Shown here: positions 1 through 5,526 of the stretch, one piece after another
Layout of the letters: the number at the start of each line of letters is the position of its first letter
Numbering within the stretch: the stretch's first letter is position 1
Assembly: GCA_030598525.1 (NCBI GenBank)
Contig: JAUVPT010000125.1
Location: forward strand, 1 to 5,639
Direction: 5' to 3'
DNA from: Gemmatimonadota bacterium
Lineage (GTDB): Bacteria > Gemmatimonadota > Gemmatimonadetes > Palauibacterales > Palauibacteraceae
DNA length: 5,639 bases
Notes under the pieces: model-generated
Databases searched by the model: none
What the model was told of the DNA's origin: nothing
The model's input: the letters and a program-made list of their open reading frames with translations, nothing else
Position numbers and translations under genes: made by a program

Positions 1-189
1 GAGGCGGACCTGCAGGCGCAGCTGCACTCCTACGGAACCAACGTCGAAGGAGATCTCGAGGATATCTTCGCGGCGGTGCGGCAGATCCACGAGACGCTGC
101 ACGCCGAGGGAACGGTTCGACTGGCCACGTTCCTCAAGATCGGGACGCGAACAGACAAGGACCCGGACCTGGCCGGGAAGCTCTTCTGA
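1..189 (+). CDS. Thiamine-binding protein, DUF77/MTH1187 family (C-terminal part)
   Basis: Frame 1 is open from the window edge to a TGA at 187-189 and gives 62 residues; the start lies outside the window. The segment contains YGTNVEGD (residues 11-18), which matches the 'GTnxEGD' signature of the small thiamine-binding proteins of the MTH1187/YkoF type (Pfam Thiamine_BP, formerly DUF77). It is followed by a helix (DIFAAVRQIHETLHAEG) and the strand RLATFLKIGTRTDK, the order usual for this family of about 100 residues. So roughly the last 60% of the gene is visible. Family members are cytoplasmic ferredoxin-like-fold proteins that assemble into oligomers and bind thiamine or related pyrimidines; their exact physiological role is poorly defined. 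No terminator-like hairpin directly follows the stop codon. Family assignment is good; function in this organism is inferred from the family only. Confidence 0.8.
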   Translation, partial: EADLQAQLHSYGTNVEGDLEDIFAAVRQIHETLHAEGTVRLATFLKIGTRTDKDPDLAGKLF

Positions 190-292
190 GGTTTCCGAGC
201 GGACCGCCGCTGCAGCCGAGGTTTCTCTCACCGCGCCGAGTCGGTATCATCCGCGATTCGTCACCGCAACTCAGCGACGACGACTTGTTCAT

Positions 293-319
293 GGAGCCGC
301 GCCCCGGGGTGCAGGCTCC
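293..319 (+). promoter_or_regulatory. Leader hairpin just upstream of the MliC-type gene
   Basis: GGAGCC (293-298) is perfectly complementary to GGCTCC (314-319). The inner bases continue the stem (GC/GC, G-U, CC/GG) around a CCGG tetraloop, leaving one unpaired A at 313. The result is a stem of about 11 bp, ending 6 bases before the ribosome binding site GGAGA (326-330). No T-tract follows, so a terminator for the upstream gene is unlikely. CTCC (316-319) could alternatively pair with GGAG (326-329), so the two structures exclude each other. A possible -10 hexamer TATCAT lies at 245-250 without a convincing -35, which would place the hairpin inside the 5' leader. The fold is seen in the sequence; any regulatory role is inference. 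Confidence 0.35.
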
Positions 320-337
320 TCAACCGGAGACGTGAAG

Positions 338-778
338 ATGTTTCAGGGCAATCAGATATCGAAGATCACCGCGGTCCTGATGGTGGCGGGCCTCGTCGGC
401 GCGGTGGGTTGCGCGTCCGAGACGGCTGACGAGCAGGCTGAGACGGCGGCTGCCGAGATGCCGGCGACGGATGGTGGAGCTCCCGAGGGCATGGGCGAGA
501 TGAACGCCCCTCACGGTCAGGTTTCGGTCGTCATGTACCAGTGCGCGGACGATAAGAGCTTCGCTCTGACCGTGGCACCCGGCGTGGGCCAGGCTGCGCT
601 GCGTGTCGAGGACGGGGTCTTTCCGCTGGATCAGCAGGAAGTGGCATCGGGAATGGAGTACTCCGACGGAACCTACACCTTCCGAGGGAAGGGTCCGGAG
701 GCGTACGTAGAGAAGGACGGCGAGACGATCTACGCGGATTGCACTGCGGCGGGTCACCCGGAGACCGTGGAAGAGTAA
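338..778 (+). CDS. mliC: MliC-family lipoprotein, predicted C-type lysozyme inhibitor
   Basis: The product is a 146-residue lipoprotein predicted to be anchored in the envelope and to block C-type lysozyme. The start is taken as ATG 338, because GGAGA (326-330) lies 7 bases before it; an in-frame GTG at 332 would leave only 1 base. The hydrophobic signal segment (about residues 10-23) ends in a lipobox-like AVGC with Cys25. An acidic, alanine-rich linker (26-58) follows, then the MliC domain (about 62-135). That domain opens with VVMYQC (Cys69) and closes with IYADC (Cys135); this Cys pair is typical of the family and is expected to form a disulfide. The family's EVASG and F-x-x-KG-x-EA signatures are both present, giving Ser104 and Lys118. 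Their 14-residue spacing equals that of Ser89 and Lys103 in Pseudomonas aeruginosa MliC, the residues that enter the lysozyme active site, so the inhibitory loop appears intact. The lipobox has Ala at -3, slightly atypical. The gene stands alone, convergent with the M56 gene. Confidence 0.85.
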   Translation: MFQGNQISKITAVLMVAGLVGAVGCASETADEQAETAAAEMPATDGGAPEGMGEMNAPHGQVSVVMYQCADDKSFALTVAPGVGQAALRVEDGVFPLDQQEVASGMEYSDGTYTFRGKGPEAYVEKDGETIYADCTAAGHPETVEE

Positions 779-791
779 GCAAGTTGTTGAA

Positions 792-826
792 GGTGGGCGG
801 GAGGCGCGTGCCCCCCGCCCGCCACC
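792..826. terminator. GC-rich hairpin between convergent genes
   Basis: GGTGGGCGGG (792-801) can pair with CCCGCCACC (818-826) with one bulged G, or as GGGCGGG/CCCGCCC in an alternative register; the loop is about 16 bases. It starts 13 bases after the stop of the MliC-type gene and lies 3 bases past the stop of the convergent M56 gene, so it could serve both. There is no clear T-tract on either side, so it is at best an imperfect intrinsic terminator or a transcript-stabilising structure. Confidence 0.45.
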
Positions 827-829
827 GGC

Positions 830-2251
830 CTACCGAGAACCACCCTCCGTCTTCTTCCTCGCCTCCATCTCGGCGGCCTTCAGTTTCCTGGCCTGCGCCT
901 CGTGCTTCTCGGTCCGTAGTTTGAGCGTCGACTGACCCGCGTCTGCTTCGAACCGGTACTCTCCCTCCGCTTCCGACTTGAATTCCACCAACTCGTTGCC
1001 GGCGGGGTCGTCCGCGTGGAGCAGGGTGCCGAAGCTGGCGCTCTCCGTGCCGTCCTCGTGGACGAGCGTGAGCTTGACCTCACCATGCTCCTTCAATTTC
1101 CTGAGCAGCAGTTCGGCATGGCCCTGCTCCCGGAGTTCACTCAGCTTGACGGCGTCGATCACGTATGTCTCTCCGTCCACTTCTTCGATCACGAGCGTGA
1201 CGTCGCCTCCCTCTTCCATGATCCGGTGCAGTTCCGCACCATCCGCCGGATCGACCTGACTGACTTGCTTGCCCGCGGTGATCTCTTGCAGGTCCGCCGG
1301 GTCCGTGGGCCCCGGCGTCTCGCAGGCTGCCACGAGCAGGACGAGCGCCCCCATCGCTGCCAGCGCAGCGGGCACGTATCGAGGTCCTTTCCGCTTCTCC
1401 GTCATCTCCCGAATCCTCCTCCCAAGTTGAGAATGGAAATGGACGAACACGGCGGCCGTCATCGGTGAGGCCCCGCGTCGGCTTCCCGCCTCCAGCAGAA
1501 GGGAAGCGTACTCTCGGATCTGCACACCGGTTCTCAGGACACGGCGATCGCAGTCGAGTTCTACGGCCAGGCGCAGCCGTCTCAGCTGCCACCAGGCGCA
1601 CAAGTTCCACGGCATGAGGGCCACGGCGATCACAGCGGCGAACAGCAGGCGCTCGTCTCCGGCCCTCAAGTGCTCCGTTTCGTGCAATACGATGAGGCGT
1701 CGGTGGTTCGGAGGGCACTCGATGGCCCAGCGGGGCAGCACCACCTGGCCTCGCCGCACGCCGAGCACCGCCGGTCCGAGATCTTCCGAGACGCGCACAG
1801 GGTGCCCCTCAATGTCCCGCTCCGGCCAACCGCAGGCCCTTATCCGCAGTCTCCGATACGTGATCGCCATTGCCGAAAGCAGGAGGCTGGCGGCACCGAG
1901 CCAGAACAGAAACAGCGGCAGGTCCATGAGGGCAGCCGCGGTCGTCAGGCCGCGCCACGTATCGGCGAGGCTCGCCAGCAGATGGCCCGGAACGGCCAGG
2001 AGCTGTCCAACGAGGTCGCCACCGGCCTGACCTGCGGGCCCGGCAATGACTCTCACTGGTTCGTTCAGGCTCGCCACCGGGTTCCCCGAAGAACGGGCGA
2101 GGAAGGGCAGGGTCCATCCGAGGCCAATCGCGGTCGCCCACGACCAGCGGGTCGGTACTCCGATCCAACGTGCGGCTCTCTCTGTGAGGGCCGCCGCAAC
2201 ACAGAGAATCCCAGACACGACGAGCCCGTAGGCGATCCATGCCGCGATCAT
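830..2251 (-). CDS. M56-family (BlaR1/MecR1-type) membrane metallopeptidase with a non-PBP outer domain
   Basis: This 473-residue integral membrane zinc protease probably senses an extracytoplasmic signal and triggers inactivation of the co-encoded BlaI-type repressor. Hydrophobic segments lie at about 1-22, 37-52, 110-131, 200-217 and 293-310. The cytoplasmic protease domain has the zinc motif HETEH (190-194) and the downstream ELDCD (231-235), where Glu231 is the likely third zinc ligand; both match the M56 family, so it should be active. The last hydrophobic segment ends in LVAAC (Cys310), which looks like a lipobox. The remaining 163 residues should face outward. They contain two similar units (about 339-372 and 380-413), each a helix then GDVTLVIEEVDG or GEVKLTLVHEDG, and end in a charged tail. 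This is not the roughly 250-residue penicillin-binding sensor of BlaR1. The ATG start overlaps the repressor's stop as ATGA and has GGGGAG 8 bases upstream, so the two are translationally coupled. The signal is unknown. Confidence 0.88.
   Translation of the reverse strand: MIAAWIAYGLVVSGILCVAAALTERAARWIGVPTRWSWATAIGLGWTLPFLARSSGNPVASLNEPVRVIAGPAGQAGGDLVGQLLAVPGHLLASLADTWRGLTTAAALMDLPLFLFWLGAASLLLSAMAITYRRLRIRACGWPERDIEGHPVRVSEDLGPAVLGVRRGQVVLPRWAIECPPNHRRLIVLHETEHLRAGDERLLFAAVIAVALMPWNLCAWWQLRRLRLAVELDCDRRVLRTGVQIREYASLLLEAGSRRGASPMTAAVFVHFHSQLGRRIREMTEKRKGPRYVPAALAAMGALVLLVAACETPGPTDPADLQEITAGKQVSQVDPADGAELHRIMEEGGDVTLVIEEVDGETYVIDAVKLSELREQGHAELLLRKLKEHGEVKLTLVHEDGTESASFGTLLHADDPAGNELVEFKSEAEGEYRFEADAGQSTLKLRTEKHEAQARKLKAAEMEARKKTEGGSR
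1403..1420 (-). promoter_or_regulatory. Possible internal ribosome binding site and in-frame start inside the M56 gene
   Basis: On the minus strand AGGAGG (1420-1415) lies 9 bases before an in-frame ATG (1405-1403, Met283 of the M56 protein). Starting there would give a 191-residue product beginning MTEKRKGPR, then a hydrophobic stretch and LVAAC, that is, a complete lipoprotein signal peptide. The AGG-AGG codons encode Arg278-Arg279. AGG is used elsewhere in the gene (for example Arg138), so the match could be chance. The full-length frame is uninterrupted, so this would be an additional isoform and not a separate gene. Confidence 0.3.
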
Positions 2252-2622
2252 GATTCCAGCTCCCCGAGGCGCTCGTCCAGGAGTTCGCGAATCCGCCGCA
2301 ACTCCTCCGGTGAGACCTCTTCATCGGCCAGCAGTCGGGTGACCAGGAGTTCTCGCGAGCCCTGGTAGATCTTGTCGAGTACCCGGTCGAGGGCGCCGCT
2401 GCCGGCGTCCTCTGACTGGGTGACCGGGTAGTAGCGAAACGCCTTACCCTGAACCTCGTGTCGAACGTGGCCTTTGCCTTCGAGCGTGCGCAGCATGGTC
2501 AGGACCGTAGAGTAGGCGAGGTCATCCTCGATCTCGGCCCACACCTCGTTCACGGTTCCGGAGCCAAGCCGCCATAATACGGCCATGATATCCAGTTCGC
2601 GGTGGGTCAGGCGTATGCTCAC
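2248..2622 (-). CDS. BlaI/MecI-family winged-helix transcriptional repressor
   Basis: The product is a 124-residue DNA-binding repressor, the usual length for BlaI/MecI/CopY-type regulators. The N-terminal winged helix covers about residues 4-68: LTHRELDIMAVLW (5-17), then TVNEVW (23-28), the recognition region AYSTVLTMLRTLEGKG (36-51) and the wing HVRHEVQGKAFRYYP (52-66), all matching the family pattern. The C-terminal part (75-124) is helical and should mediate dimerisation; in staphylococcal BlaI and MecI this half carries the site cleaved upon induction. The start is GTG 2622, with AGGAG (2636-2632) 9 bases upstream. The frame stays open to about 3039, but that extension lies antisense to the divergent gene and resembles no BlaI N-terminus. 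The stop overlaps the M56 start, making an operon of repressor and sensor protease. It probably represses its own promoter through the palindrome at 2676-2705. No beta-lactamase gene is present, so a bla or mec name would mislead. Confidence 0.9.
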   Translation of the reverse strand: MSIRLTHRELDIMAVLWRLGSGTVNEVWAEIEDDLAYSTVLTMLRTLEGKGHVRHEVQGKAFRYYPVTQSEDAGSGALDRVLDKIYQGSRELLVTRLLADEEVSPEELRRIRELLDERLGELES

Positions 2623-2631
2623 GCTCGTGAT

Positions 2632-2655
2632 CTCCTGTCTTGATCGATCAAGGAG
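2632..2655 (-). promoter_or_regulatory. 14-bp palindrome and possible RBS-masking hairpin in the repressor leader
   Basis: CTTGATCGATCAAG (2639-2652) is a perfect 14-bp palindrome between the likely promoter and the GTG start of the repressor. On the minus strand CTCCT (2655-2651) is also complementary to AGGAG (2636-2632), the ribosome binding site, with TGA/TCA able to pair inside. The element could be a second protein-binding site or an RNA hairpin limiting translation of the repressor-protease operon. Symmetry and complementarity are seen directly; either role is inference. Confidence 0.35.
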
Positions 2656-2675
2656 CCGTGCGGCCCCTGCTTCAG

Positions 2676-2705
2676 TACTAGCTATTACGTTTTTAATAGT
2701 TAATA
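2676..2705. promoter_or_regulatory. Candidate BlaI-type operator with divergent promoters
   Basis: The AT-rich island holds a 30-bp imperfect dyad: TACTAGCTATTA (2676-2687), spacer CGTTTT, TAATAGTTAATA (2694-2705). The arms match at 10 of 12 positions, with a perfect inner CTATTA/TAATAG pair. BlaI/MecI proteins bind as dimers to dyads of this general kind, although this is not the staphylococcal TACA/TGTA sequence. A minus-strand promoter fits inside it: TTAACT (2703-2698), 17 bases, TAGTAC (2680-2675), so bound repressor would block its own operon. A weaker plus-strand candidate is TTCAGT (2671-2676), 17 bases, TAATAG (2694-2699), for the TolB/TPR gene. The hexamers match consensus only partly (3-4 of 6). 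The dyad is seen; the assignment to this repressor rests on family knowledge and position. Confidence 0.55.
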
Positions 2706-2778
2706 GATCCACCAGGGGCGCGCAACCCCCCCGCCACGAACCTTGCCCCGTCCGCCCGGTGCGGTCGATCTTCGTTCC

Positions 2779-5478
2779 ATGAGTGACCGCCCACCTCCCT
2801 GGCAAACCTTTCTGGCCGACCTCAAGCGTCGGAGAGTGTTTCGCATCGCCGCCGTGTACGGGGGCATAGCGTTCGTCGTGCTTGAGGCGTCGGATCTTCT
2901 GGCCGGAGGGCTCGGTCTGCCGCAGCACGTGCTGACCGTGATTACGCTGCTCGTACTGGCCGGGTTCCCGGTTGCCCTGGTCCTGGCGTGGACTTTCGAC
3001 ATCACGCCGGAAGGTGTGCACCGGACGGAGGCTGCCCACAGAGGGGAACTGGAGGCGATCGCCAATGAACCGCGTCGCCGCCGTTGGCCGGCGGGAATCG
3101 CGGCCTTGCTCGGCCTGGGTCTGTTCTTTACCGCGGCGTGGATAGCCGCGGGCGAGTTGGGTTGGCGCCTGGGTTCACCCGAGTCGGCATATGCGGTGGA
3201 GGATCCTCGCGGCTCCTACGTGGTTCTCCCATTCGCGCATCGGGCCGAGACCTCCGACGAAGCCGAGTTGGCGGAAGGTGCGGCCGCGCGCCTCACCCGG
3301 CAGCTGCGGGGCTGGGAGACGGTCCGGGTGGTGCCTGATTTCGCGCTGACCGGTGTCATGTACGACCTGGGCGTCTCCGGGCCGACCCTTCCCTCGATCG
3401 ATGTGGGGATGGAAGTGGCGCGGCGTCAGCGAGTCGGGACGTTGATCGCCTTGACCGCCGAGGTCGAAGGGGACTCGGCGTTCATCGAAGCGATCATGTA
3501 CGACGTGTCCGGGCGGTATCCGGTGCGTCAGTCGGTCACGGTCCACGGCCTCGCGGGCGAATTGGACGCCCTGGTCGCTCCGGTAACCCAGGAAGTGCTC
3601 GACCTTCGGGGCCAGCCCGCACAGCTGGAGACGCTGCGGAGCGAGTCGCCGAATCCGCGTGCGCACCGGGAGTTTCAGGACGGTCTGGACGCCCTGTACG
3701 GGTGGCGACTCCCCGAGGCCGAGGAGCACTTCCGGGAAGCGATCGCCGACGACTCGCTGTTCGCTCTTCCGCACCATTACCTCGGCCTCACTCTGTACTG
3801 GCAAACATCGCGCAACCCCGAGCGGATCGTGGACCTGGGGCCCGAAATCGCCCGCCTCACCAGGCTGGCGGAGCGTTTGGCGGAGGAGCGGGATCTGCGT
3901 ACCGGCCTGCGGGAGCATGTGAGTGCCTTCCGCACTTTCTGGGAGGGCGACTACGAGGCCGCCCGGGCCGCGTACCATGCGATCCTGGGGAGGGACTCGA
4001 CGGATACCGAGGCCTGGCTGCTGCTGGGCGCGGTGGAGTTCGCCGATCCGTGGCTAACCGACGCGGACGGCCCGGCCGCAATTCCGCGCTCCAATCTGAA
4101 TGTCGCCCGCCGCGCTTTCGAGACCACCGCGAGACTGTCGCCTGACTTTCAGCTCAGCTACGGGCACCTCTTCGACCTGGACAGGCGGATCGCCGACGCG
4201 GCGCTCGGTCGAGGCTGTCCCGCGTATGAGCCGCCCGGCGGGCCCCTCCTTCCCCCTTACGCCGTGCGTGAGGCCCGCAACCAGGAAGCCTTCTGTCCGG
4301 TGGAGAGGGACTCGATCCAGTGGGTCGGCCTGGACGAGGTCACGAGCTCGGACGGTGAGCGGGCGTTGCTCGGGGCGGCGCGCACGGAATCGTACCTGCA
4401 GCGCTGGGCTTCGATTCAACCGGACCAGCCGAGGCCCCACGAGGAGTGGGCGGAGCAGCTTCTATGGAGACAGTCTCTACTCCGATGCGATGCGGAGCCG
4501 ACGGCCGAGGTAGATCTCTCGCGTGAGGCCCTGCGGCGGGTTGAGCGAGCGCTGGCGCTTCGGGGTGACACGACCCCGGAGGACCGGGTGCGGCTTGCGG
4601 TGCTCAGCCTGGCGGCCGGCCAACCGGTCGCTGCCGTGTCGCTGGCCGACGCGGCGCTGGCCGAGCTTCGGAGCGCCGACGCCGAGGCAGGGGGCGCGCT
4701 GGCTCCCGGTGCGGCGGCGAACGTCTTCCTGGCCACAGGGAGGCCCGATCGAGCCGTCGAGGTCCTGGCCCCCGGTTGGCCCCTGGCTTCGTTCGCGGCT
4801 GAGGATCCGGCGGACGGCACCCTCGTGTTCGCGGGGCAGGTCGGAGGGGCCATCGGGCGGCTTCGGGTCTTTGGCGCTACCGGAGTCGGTGGGGGCGAGA
4901 CCGCACGAGCCTTCGCCGAGCTGGCACGGGAGTGGGCGACTCCGGCGTACACGGATCGTCAGGCGGCGCTCCTCCGGCAGACGGCGCTCCGATCGATGGG
5001 GCTGGGTCCGGCCCTGAGTCTCGACGCGAGCGCCCGGGCTGCCTGGTTCGAGGGATGGGACGAGCACGACCTGGTCGTACCCGACGTGTGGCGCGGTCTG
5101 ATCGCCGCGGATCAGGGGAGAAGGGAAGAGGCACAGCGGCAACTCGCCCGGGTCGTCGTGGGGCAGGAGCGAGGTCGGACACGACACCGCGATTACTACC
5201 TGAGGGGTGTCCTGGCCGCTGCGGTCGGAGCAGACTCCGTCGCCCTCGACGCCTACCGCGCGGCGGCGAGTTGCCCGGTCTCGATCGGTACGTTCGATGA
5301 TGGCTGGGGTCTTCGTCCTCTCAGTCTGTATCGGGCGGCGGGGCTGGCCGAGCGGCTCGGTTCCGACAGTCTCGCTGCCATCCTCTACCAGGGTGTCCAG
5401 GAGCTGTGGTGGAACCCCGAGCCACCGTTCTCCTTCGCGGCGGACACTGCAAGAAAAGCCCTGTCTCGATTACGATAG
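2779..5478 (+). CDS. Membrane-anchored TolB/FlgO-like domain protein with TPR-like repeats
   Basis: This 899-residue protein is probably an inner-membrane scaffold; its biochemical role is unknown. The N-terminus (WQTFLADLKRRRVFRIAAVYGG, split here by domain sense at residue 20) leads into hydrophobic segments at about 23-43 and 49-72, then WTFDITPEG, a module common in environmental bacteria ahead of TolB-like and TPR domains. A third segment lies at about 104-125. Residues 145-275 resemble a TolB/FlgO-like domain: YVVLPFA (147-153), a helix, VRVVPDF, then GTLIALTAEVEGDSAFIEAIMYDVSG. TPR-like helical hairpins follow, clearest at about 294-335, 380-420, 580-632, 645-665 and 770-830. Cys480, Cys506, Cys570 and Cys832 are its cysteines in the C-terminal part. 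Unlike many relatives it has no kinase, cyclase or DNA-binding domain at the N-terminus. ATG 2779 is preferred because it gives the family-like MSDR start; an in-frame TTG at 2743 adds 12 residues. Neither has a clear ribosome binding site. It is divergent from the repressor operon and shares its promoter region. Confidence 0.8.
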   Translation: MSDRPPPWQTFLADLKRRRVFRIAAVYGGIAFVVLEASDLLAGGLGLPQHVLTVITLLVLAGFPVALVLAWTFDITPEGVHRTEAAHRGELEAIANEPRRRRWPAGIAALLGLGLFFTAAWIAAGELGWRLGSPESAYAVEDPRGSYVVLPFAHRAETSDEAELAEGAAARLTRQLRGWETVRVVPDFALTGVMYDLGVSGPTLPSIDVGMEVARRQRVGTLIALTAEVEGDSAFIEAIMYDVSGRYPVRQSVTVHGLAGELDALVAPVTQEVLDLRGQPAQLETLRSESPNPRAHREFQDGLDALYGWRLPEAEEHFREAIADDSLFALPHHYLGLTLYWQTSRNPERIVDLGPEIARLTRLAERLAEERDLRTGLREHVSAFRTFWEGDYEAARAAYHAILGRDSTDTEAWLLLGAVEFADPWLTDADGPAAIPRSNLNVARRAFETTARLSPDFQLSYGHLFDLDRRIADAALGRGCPAYEPPGGPLLPPYAVREARNQEAFCPVERDSIQWVGLDEVTSSDGERALLGAARTESYLQRWASIQPDQPRPHEEWAEQLLWRQSLLRCDAEPTAEVDLSREALRRVERALALRGDTTPEDRVRLAVLSLAAGQPVAAVSLADAALAELRSADAEAGGALAPGAAANVFLATGRPDRAVEVLAPGWPLASFAAEDPADGTLVFAGQVGGAIGRLRVFGATGVGGGETARAFAELAREWATPAYTDRQAALLRQTALRSMGLGPALSLDASARAAWFEGWDEHDLVVPDVWRGLIAADQGRREEAQRQLARVVVGQERGRTRHRDYYLRGVLAAAVGADSVALDAYRAAASCPVSIGTFDDGWGLRPLSLYRAAGLAERLGSDSLAAILYQGVQELWWNPEPPFSFAADTARKALSRLR

Positions 5479-5526
5479 GACATTCTTAGCTCCGACCGCC
5501 GTATCCCCGATTCCCTGGAGGGTCGT

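Noticed and set aside
302..309. CCCCGGGG palindrome as a separate protein-binding site
   Set aside because: It is the tip of the leader hairpin at 293-319 and is easily explained by high G+C content.
291..335. A 14-codon upstream reading frame (MEPRPGVQAPQPET) ending 2 bases before ATG 338
   Set aside because: It has no recognisable ribosome binding site and overlaps the leader hairpin. A coupled leader peptide cannot be excluded, but nothing positive supports it.
320..757. A 145-residue minus-strand open frame opposite the MliC-type gene
   Set aside because: The composition is rich in Arg and His, as expected from the antisense of a high-GC gene, with no recognisable domain. The plus-strand frame has clear MliC motifs.
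920..931. STLK (residues 441-444 of the M56 protein) as a penicillin-binding SxxK motif
   Set aside because: It lies about 30 residues from the C-terminus with no following SxN or KTG motif and no room for a transpeptidase fold; KKTEG near the end is not a KTG box.
2743..2778. TTG 2743 as the start of the TolB/TPR protein
   Set aside because: It has no ribosome binding site and adds 12 residues not expected for this N-terminal type. ATG 2779 gives the usual MSDR-like start, although its own ribosome site is also weak.
2623..3039. Open frame extending the BlaI-type repressor upstream to about 263 residues
   Set aside because: The extension lies antisense to the start of the TolB/TPR gene, crosses the promoter island and does not resemble any BlaI N-terminus. 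GTG 2622 has a good ribosome site and gives the normal family length.
3175..3978. A 267-residue minus-strand open frame inside the TolB/TPR gene
   Set aside because: It is a shadow frame of high-GC coding DNA with no domain or ribosome site, fully inside a well-supported plus-strand gene.
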